Shown piece after piece: positions 1-6,249 of a stretch of DNA of 11,238 bases; the first letter of the stretch is position 1, and each line of letters starts with the position of its first letter. The stretch is from Flavobacteriaceae bacterium. Its GTDB lineage: Bacteria; Bacteroidota; Bacteroidia; Flavobacteriales; Flavobacteriaceae. Location: assembly GCA_002690085.1 (NCBI GenBank), contig NZDM01000083.1, forward strand, positions 1-11,238. Reading direction: 5' to 3'. The notes beneath the pieces were generated by a model. That model had not been told where the DNA came from. It saw only the letters and a program-made list of their open reading frames with translations, and did not search any database. The position numbers and the translations under genes are program-made.

Positions 1-236
1 CAAAAAAGGAATTATTATTTAAAGACTTAGGCCCCGAGATTCAAGTGGGACGCTACCATTCTTGGATTATCGAAGATGATCTTCCGAATTGTTTTGACAT
101 TACATCGTTAGATGAAAATGGTCAAATTATGGCAATACGACATAAGGAATTAGATGTCAAAGGGGTACAATTTCATCCCGAGTCTGTACTTACCCCAGAT
201 GGGAAAAAAATGTTAAAAAACTGGATCAATTCCTAA
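1..236 (+). CDS. trpG: Anthranilate synthase glutaminase subunit (TrpG/PabA type), 3' end only
   Basis: The reading frame is open from base 3 and ends at TAA 234-236; the start lies outside the window. About 77 C-terminal residues are visible. They contain the class I glutamine amidotransferase ending GVQFHPESVLTPDGKK, in which the His and Glu of FHPES are the second and third members of the Cys-His-Glu triad. The preceding VGRYHSWII segment is typical of TrpG and PabA. The family releases ammonia from glutamine for its synthase partner, which makes anthranilate (TrpE) or aminodeoxychorismate (PabB). This short piece cannot separate the two roles firmly. TrpG is preferred from its overall likeness to flavobacterial TrpG. 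The expected next gene, trpD, is not present intact. Confidence 0.8.
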   Translation, partial: KKELLFKDLGPEIQVGRYHSWIIEDDLPNCFDITSLDENGQIMAIRHKELDVKGVQFHPESVLTPDGKKMLKNWINS

Positions 237-237
237 A

Positions 238-291
238 ATGAAATTACTACTAAACCGAATATCAATCACTTAGATTTTGTTGAAAAAACAA
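238..291 (+). pseudogene. Possible remnant of a trpD 5' end
   Basis: One base after the trpG stop there is an ATG that opens MKLLLNRISIT and then stops at TAG 271-273. A second frame across the same bases reads NINHLDFVEKTR before its own stop. Joined by a frameshift, the two halves look like the N-terminus of flavobacterial anthranilate phosphoribosyltransferases, which from memory begin roughly MK-LLN-LINHE-L-EEA. trpD is also the usual gene directly after trpG. The resemblance covers fewer than 20 residues and was not tested by alignment, so it may be chance in an intergenic spacer. Confidence 0.2.
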
Positions 292-327
292 GATAACAAC
301 TTTGGAAGTCCCAGTGCGTTTAAAACC

Positions 328-1086
328 CTAGCGGGTAAAAACCAATTTATTTTCAGAAGAAAGATTGGCATCAAAGGCGTAGCGCTCTGCATTAAAAGTT
401 TTTAGTTCTTTAATTGTTTCCGCCTTGGTTTCCACAATATGGCGGGTCATAAGGCCACGAGCCAACTTAGAAAAAATAGCAACGGTTTTGTATTTACCGT
501 TTTTAAATTCTTTGAAGTCAATGTGAATTAAAGTTGCTTTGAGAGCTTTGGTATCAATGGCTTTGAAATATTCTTGACTTGCAAGATTGACCAATAATTC
601 ATTTTGTGCCATTTCGTCGTTTAGGGAAGTAGTTACTTTTTGACGCCAGAATTCGTAAAGGTTCTTGTGTTTGCCTACAGGAAACTTAGTCCCCATTTCC
701 AAACGATAGGCTTGAATTAAATCCATCGGTTTTAACAAACCATACAGCCCTGAAATGATACGAACTGTGTTTTGCAATCGCTTTAATTTATCTTTTGAAA
801 TGCTATAGGCATCCAAACCACGGTAAACATCGCCACTGAAAGCGTAAATTGCTTGGCGCGCATTTTTAGCGTTGAAAGGAAGGCTCCAAGCTTGGTTGCG
901 CTCATAATTTAGACTACTGAGTTTTGGAGAAATATGCATGAGTTCAGAAAGTGCCTTGGGAGATTTCTCCTTCAAAAGTGTATTGATTTGTTGGGCTTCC
1001 TTTAAAAAACAGCCTTCTGAACTGAATCCTGTCGGCAATTCACTCTCAAAATTTAGAGACTTGGCCGGCGAAATAACAAGTTTCAT
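328..1086 (-). CDS. yaaA: Peroxide stress protein YaaA (DUF328/UPF0246)
   Basis: The protein has 252 residues, close to the roughly 258 of E. coli YaaA. Family blocks run through its whole length: ISPAKSLNF at residues 5-13, FSGDVYRGLDA at 83-93, SGLYGLLKPMDLIQAYRLEMG at 112-132, NLASQEYFKAI at 167-177 and IFSKLARGLMTRHI at 204-217. In E. coli, YaaA is induced by OxyR under hydrogen peroxide and lowers free intracellular iron, limiting DNA and protein damage; it is also reported to bind DNA. It is expected to be cytoplasmic, and no signal peptide or membrane segment is visible. The gene stands alone between trpG and the pseudouridine synthase gene, with a candidate promoter just upstream. The ATG at 1086 matches the usual family start MKLVISPAKS. 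Confidence 0.95.
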   Translation of the reverse strand: MKLVISPAKSLNFESELPTGFSSEGCFLKEAQQINTLLKEKSPKALSELMHISPKLSSLNYERNQAWSLPFNAKNARQAIYAFSGDVYRGLDAYSISKDKLKRLQNTVRIISGLYGLLKPMDLIQAYRLEMGTKFPVGKHKNLYEFWRQKVTTSLNDEMAQNELLVNLASQEYFKAIDTKALKATLIHIDFKEFKNGKYKTVAIFSKLARGLMTRHIVETKAETIKELKTFNAERYAFDANLSSENKLVFTR

Positions 1087-1105
1087 AATAATTTATATTT
1101 ACATT

Positions 1106-1113
1106 CAAAAATA
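1106..1113 (-). promoter_or_regulatory. Candidate -7 promoter element for yaaA
   Basis: The minus strand reads TATTTTTG, a perfect match to the Bacteroidota -7 consensus TAnnTTTG. It ends about 20 bases before the yaaA ATG, giving a leader of about 14 bases. A second match, TAATTTTG, lies at 1125-1132, with a TTG 15 bases further upstream (1148-1150), slightly closer than the usual -33 spacing. Either could be the real element. Confidence 0.4.
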
Positions 1114-1187
1114 CCAACAAATTTCAAAATTAAAAAAAGTTAGCACTCAATATTTTTGATATAGCGATTAAAAAAATCAATGCAATC

Positions 1188-2219
1188 CTAATGCGTATGC
1201 TTGGAATAATCACGCCATTTTTCAATGCAATGACTCATGTCTTCAGGCATATCATAAGAGAATGAAAGCCATTCATTGTTCTTTGGATGTACAAAACCCA
1301 ATGTCTTAGCGTGCAATGCTTGCCTTGGAAGTATTTTAAAGCAATTGTCAACGAACTGCTTATATTTTGTAAAAGTCGTTCCTTTTAAAATCTTATCACC
1401 ACCGTAGCGCTCGTCATTAAAAAGGGTGTGCCCAATGTATTTCATGTGTACGCGAATTTGGTGGGTACGGCCTGTTTCAAGGGTACATCTTACCAAAGTT
1501 ACATATCCCAAGCGTTCTAAAACTTCGAAATGCGTAACTGCTGGCTTTCCCTTATGGGCGTCTTCGTCTAAAAATACACTGTTTTGAAGCCTGTTTTTTG
1601 GATGTCTTCCTATGTTTCCTTCAATCGATCCTTTGTCGTTTTCAATGTTTCCCCAAACCAATGCAACATAAGAACGCTCACTGGTTTTGGCTTTAAATTG
1701 AGCCGATAGATGGGCCATGGCATGATCGTTTTTAGCAACCACCAAAAGCCCGCTAGTATCTTTATCAATGCGGTGAACCAGTCCTGGACGGTTGCTGCTG
1801 TTGTTGGGTAAATTATCGAAATGATAAAGCAAGGCATTGATTAGGGTTCCTGAATAATTGCCATGACCGGGATGGACGACCATTCCTGCTGGCTTATGGA
1901 CCACGATTAAGGAATCGTCTTCATAAATAACATCTATTGGAATGTTTTCAGCTACCAAAAGGTTTTCGTGAGGGGGATGTGCAAACATAACGCGAATTTG
2001 ATCCTCTGGTTTGACTTTGTAGTTGGATTTAACTGCGACTTCATTGACAAAAATATGACCTGATTTTGCGGCCGCTTGAATTTTATTTCTCGTTGCATTT
2101 TCTACAAAATTCATCAAATATTTATCAATGCGCAGGGGTTGTTGGCCTTTGTCAACTGCAAAAGAAAAATGCTCGTAAAGATCTTCTTGCGGATCTAAAT
2201 GATCATGAGAATATTCCAT
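1188..2219 (-). CDS. rluD: RluA/RluD-family 23S rRNA pseudouridine synthase
   Basis: The 343-residue protein has the RluD layout. An S4 RNA-binding domain spans about residues 25-80 and includes RIDKYLMNFVENATRNKIQ. The catalytic domain follows, with the motif HRIDKDTSG at residues 149-157; D152 is the expected catalytic aspartate. ETGRTHQIRVHM at 248-259 and GDKILKG at 274-280 are further family blocks. The enzyme converts selected uridines in large-subunit rRNA to pseudouridine; E. coli RluD modifies positions 1911, 1915 and 1917 of helix 69. RluD is the best guess, but relatives RluC and RluA share the motif, so the target is inferred. The gene starts inside the stop of the PASTA gene (TAATG) and is probably translated by coupling to it. 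Confidence 0.9.
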   Translation of the reverse strand: MEYSHDHLDPQEDLYEHFSFAVDKGQQPLRIDKYLMNFVENATRNKIQAAAKSGHIFVNEVAVKSNYKVKPEDQIRVMFAHPPHENLLVAENIPIDVIYEDDSLIVVHKPAGMVVHPGHGNYSGTLINALLYHFDNLPNNSSNRPGLVHRIDKDTSGLLVVAKNDHAMAHLSAQFKAKTSERSYVALVWGNIENDKGSIEGNIGRHPKNRLQNSVFLDEDAHKGKPAVTHFEVLERLGYVTLVRCTLETGRTHQIRVHMKYIGHTLFNDERYGGDKILKGTTFTKYKQFVDNCFKILPRQALHAKTLGFVHPKNNEWLSFSYDMPEDMSHCIEKWRDYSKHTH

Positions 2220-2779
2220 TAATTTATCTTACGAATTCCATTGCCTAAAACAAGGTCTATAACAGATGTTTTTTTTAGCAAATCACCTGGGTTAACTTTT
2301 TTTCCTTTGTACCGCATTTCCAAAACCTCATCTTTACCCAAATCATCCTCATAGATTAGCGTACCAATTTTAAAACCCAATACCTCTAGAGTGGGTTTTG
2401 TTTGTCGTAAAGTACTGCGAATGACGTCGGGGAGTCGAATATTTTTGTAATCTGAAGGGTTTAGAATCAGATATATTTTCCTAGTTTCTTTGACTTTAGA
2501 GCCAGCGATGGGTTCTTGTTCAATTACTGCCCCAGAAGGATATTTTGGATTGTAATTGGAAGAATCTTGTACCTTAGCCACCAATTCAAAACTTTTAAGG
2601 GTTTTATCGGCATCATTTAAAGACAAACCTAACAGGCTCGGGACTTCAACAAATGTACCGTGATTGGTGTAATATTTCAACCATTTTAAAGTCAAAAAGG
2701 AAAACAATAGAACGGCTACTAAAGCCAGAATAAGCTGTTTTATTAAAGATTTACTAAACAAAAATCGAATAAAATTCAT
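2219..2779 (-). CDS. Single-pass membrane protein with two PASTA domains
   Basis: With the start at 2779 the protein has 186 residues. A short basic N-terminus is followed by a membrane helix at about residues 13-33 and an extracytoplasmic part with two PASTA units at about 44-108 (VEVPSLLGLSLNDADKTL, ending IYLILNPS) and 115-178 (IRLPDVIRSTLRQTKPTL, ending VIDLVLGNG). PASTA domains bind peptidoglycan or muropeptides in Ser/Thr kinases and penicillin-binding proteins. Here no kinase or transpeptidase is attached, so the role is unknown. The frame stays open to 3022, but the longer form would run into divergent ddl. The ATG at 2779 gives the MNFIRFLFSK start expected for flavobacterial homologues and lies downstream of a candidate -7 box. 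The gene overlaps rluD by one base and faces ddl, which supports a cell-wall link. Confidence 0.87.
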   Translation of the reverse strand: MNFIRFLFSKSLIKQLILALVAVLLFSFLTLKWLKYYTNHGTFVEVPSLLGLSLNDADKTLKSFELVAKVQDSSNYNPKYPSGAVIEQEPIAGSKVKETRKIYLILNPSDYKNIRLPDVIRSTLRQTKPTLEVLGFKIGTLIYEDDLGKDEVLEMRYKGKKVNPGDLLKKTSVIDLVLGNGIRKIN

Positions 2780-2915
2780 GGGCACAATTTTAGCAAAGCT
2801 AAACATTTTTTTGAGAGAAATTAAGCCGATTATTTCAGTTTTATAAGGTTTAATATTTGAAAAATAAAAACAGGGTCTATAAAAAAGTGATATTTTTACA
2901 TAATAAATCATAAGC
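2780..2915. promoter_or_regulatory. Divergent spacer between the PASTA gene and ddl
   Basis: These 136 bases must carry the promoters for both directions. For the PASTA and rluD pair, the minus strand reads TAGCTTTG at 2794-2801, a perfect TAnnTTTG match that would give a leader of about 8 bases before the ATG at 2779. For ddl, the best plus-strand candidate is TATTTTTA at 2891-2898, which matches seven of eight positions. Neither has a convincing TTG at -33. No operator-like inverted repeat stands out. Confidence 0.45.
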
Positions 2916-3899
2916 ATGAAACAAAATATTGCCATCATTATGGGTGGGTTTTCAAGTGAATATGGAATTTCACTTAAAAGTGGACAGGTTGTTTTCGAAC
3001 AGCTGCCCAAAGATTTATACAATGCTTATTGTATCCATATCACAAAAGATAAATGGGTTTATGTGCATGCTGAAAATAAAGAATTTCCTGTAAATATGAG
3101 TGATTTTTCTGTACAAACGGAAGATCAAATCATTCATTTTGACTGTGTGTTTAATGCCATTCACGGGGCGCCAGGAGAAGACGGGTTTATGCAGGCTTAC
3201 TTTGATCTTTTGAAACTTCCACACACAAGTTGTGACATGTACCAAGCGGCCTTGACTTTTAACAAACGAGACTGCCTAAATGTGCTAAAAGCTTATGATA
3301 TTCCAACAGCTGTTTCATATCCACTAAACAAAAAAGACGCGGTTTACCCCAAAGAAATTATTGATCGTGTAGGTTTGCCGTGTTTTGTCAAAGCCAACCG
3401 ATCAGGCAGTAGTTTTGGCGTGACCAAGGTTCATAAAATAGAAAACCTGCAGGCGGCCATTGACACCGCTTTTGAACAAGACGATGAACTTATTATTGAA
3501 GCATTTTTAGAAGGCACTGAAGTCACTGTTGGGGTTTTAAATTACAAGGGAAAGGTAATCGTTTTGCCAATTACTGAAATTATATCAGAAAATGATTTCT
3601 TTGATTACGAGGCAAAATACCTTGGAAAATCTGATGAAATTACGCCAGCGCGTATTTCTAAAGTTCAAGAAAAAAATGTGAGTAAGATGGCAAAATCCAT
3701 CTACGAAGTATTAAATATGAAAGGCTTTTCGAGGAGTGAATTTATTTTTAAAGGGGATGTGCCTTATTTTATAGAAATGAATACAGTTCCCGGGTTGACC
3801 AAAGAGAGTATTCTTCCAAAACAAGCGGCTTGTGCTGGCATCAGCCTTTCAGAACTTTTCAGCAATGCCATTGAAATGGCAGTTGCTAAAAATGATTAA
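2916..3899 (+). CDS. ddl: D-alanine--D-alanine ligase
   Basis: The 327-residue cytoplasmic ATP-grasp enzyme joins two D-alanines using ATP, making the dipeptide that ends peptidoglycan stem peptides. The N-terminal block GGFSSEYGIS at residues 10-19 carries the glutamate that contacts the first D-Ala, and HGAPGEDG at 83-90 is the family glycine-rich block. The ATP-grasp part shows FVKANRSGSSFGV at 157-169, EAFLEGTEVTVGV at 195-207, YEAKY at 231-235 and the metal-binding EMNTVPGLTKES at 287-298. The first metal-ligand position, usually Asp in RxDF, is Glu here (SRSEF, residues 272-276); this seems a lineage feature, not a defect. coaD begins nine bases after its stop, so the two are probably cotranscribed. 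Confidence 0.96.
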   Translation: MKQNIAIIMGGFSSEYGISLKSGQVVFEQLPKDLYNAYCIHITKDKWVYVHAENKEFPVNMSDFSVQTEDQIIHFDCVFNAIHGAPGEDGFMQAYFDLLKLPHTSCDMYQAALTFNKRDCLNVLKAYDIPTAVSYPLNKKDAVYPKEIIDRVGLPCFVKANRSGSSFGVTKVHKIENLQAAIDTAFEQDDELIIEAFLEGTEVTVGVLNYKGKVIVLPITEIISENDFFDYEAKYLGKSDEITPARISKVQEKNVSKMAKSIYEVLNMKGFSRSEFIFKGDVPYFIEMNTVPGLTKESILPKQAACAGISLSELFSNAIEMAVAKND

Positions 3900-3908
3900 C
3901 TTTACATC

Positions 3909-4370
3909 ATGAAACGTGCTATATTTCCTGGATCCTTTGACCCCATCACTTTAGGGCATTGCGACATTATCAACAGAGGGGTGGCTCTTTTTGACGAAGT
4001 CATTGTTGCGATTGGAGAAAATTCTGCAAAAAAATACATGTTTTCCATTGAAGAACGCAAGGGTTTTATTGAAACGACTTTTAAAAACGATCCCAAAATA
4101 AAAGTCATGACTTATTCCGGCCTGACCACCGATTTATGTAAAGAAATTGAGGCCGACTTTATTTTGAGAGGTCTAAGAAATCCTGCGGACTTTGAATTTG
4201 AAAAAGCCATAGCCCATACCAATCTAAAGGTCGGTGAAATTGAAACTATTTTCTTACTAAGTTCTATAGAAACTTCTTTTATTTCATCCTCAATTGTACG
4301 AGAAATTATACACTACAAAGGGTCTTACGAAAATTTAGTACCTGCTGCTGTTAAGACCAATTTTTTATAA
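3909..4370 (+). CDS. coaD: Phosphopantetheine adenylyltransferase
   Basis: This is the fourth of the five steps from pantothenate to coenzyme A: transfer of AMP from ATP to 4'-phosphopantetheine, giving dephospho-CoA. The 153 residues are close to the usual length of about 160. Visible motifs are FPGSFDPITLGH at residues 6-17, holding the nucleotidyltransferase (T/H)xGH signature as T14-L-G-H17, then RGLRNPADFEFE at 88-99 and ISSSIVRE at 125-132, the counterpart of the ISST-VRE phosphate-binding motif. The protein is a soluble hexamer in characterised relatives. It follows ddl by nine bases on the same strand. A spacer of 190 bases separates it from a convergent NUDIX gene. Confidence 0.97.
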   Translation: MKRAIFPGSFDPITLGHCDIINRGVALFDEVIVAIGENSAKKYMFSIEERKGFIETTFKNDPKIKVMTYSGLTTDLCKEIEADFILRGLRNPADFEFEKAIAHTNLKVGEIETIFLLSSIETSFISSSIVREIIHYKGSYENLVPAAVKTNFL

Positions 4371-4377
4371 GCTATAT

Positions 4378-4397
4378 TTTGAAAGCCCATTTTCAAA
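4378..4397. repeat. Short inverted repeat just after coaD
   Basis: TTTGAAA and TTTCAAA form perfect seven-base arms around a six-base loop (GCCCAT), beginning eight bases after the coaD stop. The stem is weak and AT-rich and no T-run follows on the plus strand, so it is at best a partial terminator for ddl-coaD or an RNA-end-protecting hairpin. Confidence 0.35.
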
Positions 4398-4436
4398 GGC
4401 AAAAGCGACGGCTTATGGTACCAAAGCCAAAGCAAC
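4394..4436. repeat. Imperfect direct repeat in the coaD/NUDIX spacer
   Basis: CAAAGGCAAAAGCGAC at 4394-4409 recurs 28 bases later as CAAAGCCAAAGCAAC at 4422-4436, with one gap and two substitutions. The stretch is richer in GC than the surrounding spacer. Translated on the minus strand it gives an alternating Ala, Val, Leu and Phe pattern broken by a stop. It could be a fragment of a dispersed low-complexity repeat. The rest of the 4371-4560 spacer contains no gene I can support. Confidence 0.3.
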
Positions 4437-4524
4437 AGTCAAGCCACTTAAAATATCTTTTTTTTGTTTGCAGCGCGTTTGCGAATAAATTTCATCATCC
4501 TGAATTGATATTAAACCGCAAAAA

Positions 4525-4555
4525 TAAGGCATTAAATAAGAATATTGAAGCCTTA
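4525..4555 (-). terminator. Candidate terminator of the NUDIX gene
   Basis: On the minus strand, downstream of the NUDIX stop, TAAGGC and GCCTTA form a six-base stem with a 19-base loop, directly followed by ATTTTTG. Position and T-run fit an intrinsic terminator, but the large loop makes the call weak. Confidence 0.3.
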
Positions 4556-4560
4556 ATTAT

Positions 4561-5142
4561 TTAAATAAGCGATTCAATATTGGCGTAGATGTTTTTCTTG
4601 ACTTTTTTAAGTTTTTTAGGTCCTATCCATTTGACTTTTGTGATGCCTTCATTCAATTGGGGTTTTAAATCTCCTTCATATTCCGAAAACATTTCAAACC
4701 AGTAGGTTTTTTTTATTTGATATTGATTGTTTCTTTTAAAGATGTGATAGGTTATGTCAAGTGGCTTTGTGATAGAAAGACCTTTAATACCTGTTTCTTC
4801 TTCTACTTCGCGCAGGGCTGTTTTATCTATGGTTTCATTAGATTCAGCTTTTCCTTTTGGCAAATCCCATTTGCCATTGCGGAAAATAAATAAAATACGT
4901 TCCGATGCATTTAAAACTTTGCCGCCTCCAGCAATAACATTTGGCAAAAATTTTAAAAATGTTTTCAACATACTGTCCAAATCACTCCCAATCAAATGCA
5001 CTGATTTGTATTTATCTTTTTTTAAAACAGAAAAGATTTTTTCAATACTGACAGAATCGATTAAAAGATTTTTAAAATCCGTCTCTTTTTCAACCTGAGT
5101 GGTTAAAATTATTGGTTTATTACCAACAAAAATTTTCTGCAT
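4561..5142 (-). CDS. NUDIX hydrolase with an unassigned N-terminal region
   Basis: The 193-residue protein carries a complete Nudix box at residues 97-119. It fits GX5EX7REUXEEXGU: G97, E103, R111, E112, E115, E116 and G118, preceded by WDLPKG as in many ADP-ribose, diadenosine polyphosphate and nucleotide pyrophosphatases. The box glutamates bind the divalent metals that drive cleavage of a nucleoside diphosphate linked to another group. The substrate cannot be read from sequence. The Nudix fold probably begins near residue 68, leaving about 65 N-terminal residues without a recognised domain. No signal peptide is visible. The gene is divergent from pyrE with 59 bases between starts. That pairing suggests nucleotide housekeeping, but only by context. 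Confidence 0.9.
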   Translation of the reverse strand: MQKIFVGNKPIILTTQVEKETDFKNLLIDSVSIEKIFSVLKKDKYKSVHLIGSDLDSMLKTFLKFLPNVIAGGGKVLNASERILFIFRNGKWDLPKGKAESNETIDKTALREVEEETGIKGLSITKPLDITYHIFKRNNQYQIKKTYWFEMFSEYEGDLKPQLNEGITKVKWIGPKKLKKVKKNIYANIESLI

Positions 5143-5201
5143 TGTTAATTAAAAACAAATTAATACAAAGTAAATGTAGTATTTTTTAATAATTTTGGCC
5201 T
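5143..5201. promoter_or_regulatory. Divergent NUDIX/pyrE spacer with candidate -7 boxes
   Basis: On the plus strand TAATTTTG at 5190-5197 matches the Bacteroidota -7 consensus perfectly but ends only four bases before the pyrE ATG. On the minus strand two seven-of-eight matches, at 5156-5163 and 5166-5173, could serve the NUDIX gene. No -33 TTG is correctly spaced for any of them. Confidence 0.4.
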
Positions 5202-5846
5202 ATGATTTTTAATAAAAATACTGCTAAAAAGACCGCTGAAGTTTTACTTCATATCAACGCCATTAAATTAAGTCCAAACGCGCCATTCACCTGGACATCT
5301 GGTTGGAAATCGCCTATATACTGTGACAATAGACTGGTACTGTCCTATCCAACAATTCGAAATTACATCAAAAGTGAACTCGCCAAAAACATAGAAAATC
5401 TTTATGGTAAACCGGATGTGATTGCGGGAGTCGCCACGGGGGCTATTGGGATTGGTGCTATTGTCGCCGATGATTTAGGACTGCCTTTTGTTTACGTAAG
5501 ACCCGAAGCCAAAAAACATGGGCGTCAGAATCAAATTGAAGGTCGTTTAGAAAAAGGACAAAGCGTCGTTGTAGTAGAAGACCTCATCAGTACTGGAAAA
5601 AGCAGTCTAAATGCCGTAGAAGCATTGAAAAGTGCCTCAGTTAATGTCAAAGGAATGGCTGCTATTTTCACCTATGGTTTTGAGCGTTCAAAAACCAATT
5701 TCGCAGAGAAAAATATAGAACTTCACACACTAAGTAATTACGAATCGTTGTTGGAGCAAGCCCTTGATACAGGTTTTATAAATGATAAAGAATTGAACGT
5801 ACTATCCCAATGGAATTCAAATCCATCGGAATGGGATATAATATAA
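5202..5846 (+). CDS. pyrE: Orotate phosphoribosyltransferase
   Basis: The enzyme joins orotate to PRPP, giving orotidine 5'-monophosphate, the fifth step of UMP synthesis. The 214-residue protein has the type I PRTase PRPP-binding motif VVVVEDLISTGKSS at residues 122-135, whose E126-D127 pair contacts the ribose. The flexible catalytic loop with R100, K104, H106 and G107 (VRPEAKKHG) is intact, and so is the early FTWTSGWKSPIYCDNR block at 29-44. The start MIFNKNTAKKTAEVL agrees with flavobacterial relatives, and the next in-frame Met is far inside the domain, so the ATG at 5202 is secure. The SRPBCC gene follows four bases after its stop and is probably in the same transcript. No attenuator-like hairpin is evident upstream. 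Confidence 0.96.
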   Translation: MIFNKNTAKKTAEVLLHINAIKLSPNAPFTWTSGWKSPIYCDNRLVLSYPTIRNYIKSELAKNIENLYGKPDVIAGVATGAIGIGAIVADDLGLPFVYVRPEAKKHGRQNQIEGRLEKGQSVVVVEDLISTGKSSLNAVEALKSASVNVKGMAAIFTYGFERSKTNFAEKNIELHTLSNYESLLEQALDTGFINDKELNVLSQWNSNPSEWDII

Positions 5847-5850
5847 TAGT

Positions 5851-6249
5851 ATGAATTTAGAATCGCCAAAAATCAGCCTATCAAAATCGGCTGATGAAAT
5901 TTTTGATTTTCTGAGCAATGTGAAAAACTTTGAGGAATTAATGCCTGAAAACATCAGCAAATTTCACCTTCTAGAAAAAGACAAGTTTATTTTCGCACTC
6001 ACTGGCATGCCTGAAATTATCCTTCAAAAAAAAATAGAAGAAGCGCCCAACAGGATTGTTTTGGGGGCTGCAGGTGGAAAATTAGACTTCACTCTAAAAG
6101 CCAATATTACAAGTATTGAAGCCAATAAAACCGAAGTGCAATTGTCTTTTACTGGAAACTTTAACCCCATGATGGCCATGATGATAAAGGGTCCAATTTC
6201 AAAGTTTATAGAAACCTTGGTCACAAACATTCCAAAATCGATTCAATAA
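5851..6249 (+). CDS. Small SRPBCC-fold (START/Bet v1-like) protein
   Basis: The 132-residue protein reads like a polyketide cyclase/START-type fold. An N-terminal strand is followed by the helix SADEIFDFLSNVKNFEELMP at residues 13-32, several predicted strands (FIFALTGMPEIILQ, IVLGAAGGKLDF, TEVQLSFTGNF) and a long C-terminal helix after MMAMMIKGPISKFIE. Such folds form a hydrophobic cavity that binds lipids, polyketides or other ligands. No catalytic residues can be assigned, so its job is unknown. It has no signal peptide or membrane segment. It follows pyrE by four bases, so it is probably cotranscribed, and its last seven bases overlap the end of the convergent birA gene. Confidence 0.8.
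   Translation: MNLESPKISLSKSADEIFDFLSNVKNFEELMPENISKFHLLEKDKFIFALTGMPEIILQKKIEEAPNRIVLGAAGGKLDFTLKANITSIEANKTEVQLSFTGNFNPMMAMMIKGPISKFIETLVTNIPKSIQ

Noticed and set aside
277..291. Hairpin TTGTT-GAAAA-AACAA between trpG and yaaA as a bidirectional terminator
   Set aside because: The five-base AT-rich stem has no following T-run on either strand.
938..1159. A 73-codon plus-strand frame across the yaaA start
   Set aside because: Antisense to the conserved start of yaaA, and it continues into AT-rich spacer with low-complexity translation.
1152..1180. Possible terminator after rluD (TTGAT/ATCAA pairing)
   Set aside because: Five-base stem with a long loop, and no T-run on the minus strand after the second arm.
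2780..3022. N-terminal extension of the PASTA protein up to 3022
   Set aside because: It would overlap the start of divergent ddl by over 100 bases, lies upstream of the candidate promoter and reads as unlikely protein.
4379..4564. A 61-codon plus-strand frame with a TTG start after coaD
   Set aside because: Lys-rich, with no recognisable family, no promoter and an overlap with the NUDIX stop; the same bases are better described as a spacer with repeats.
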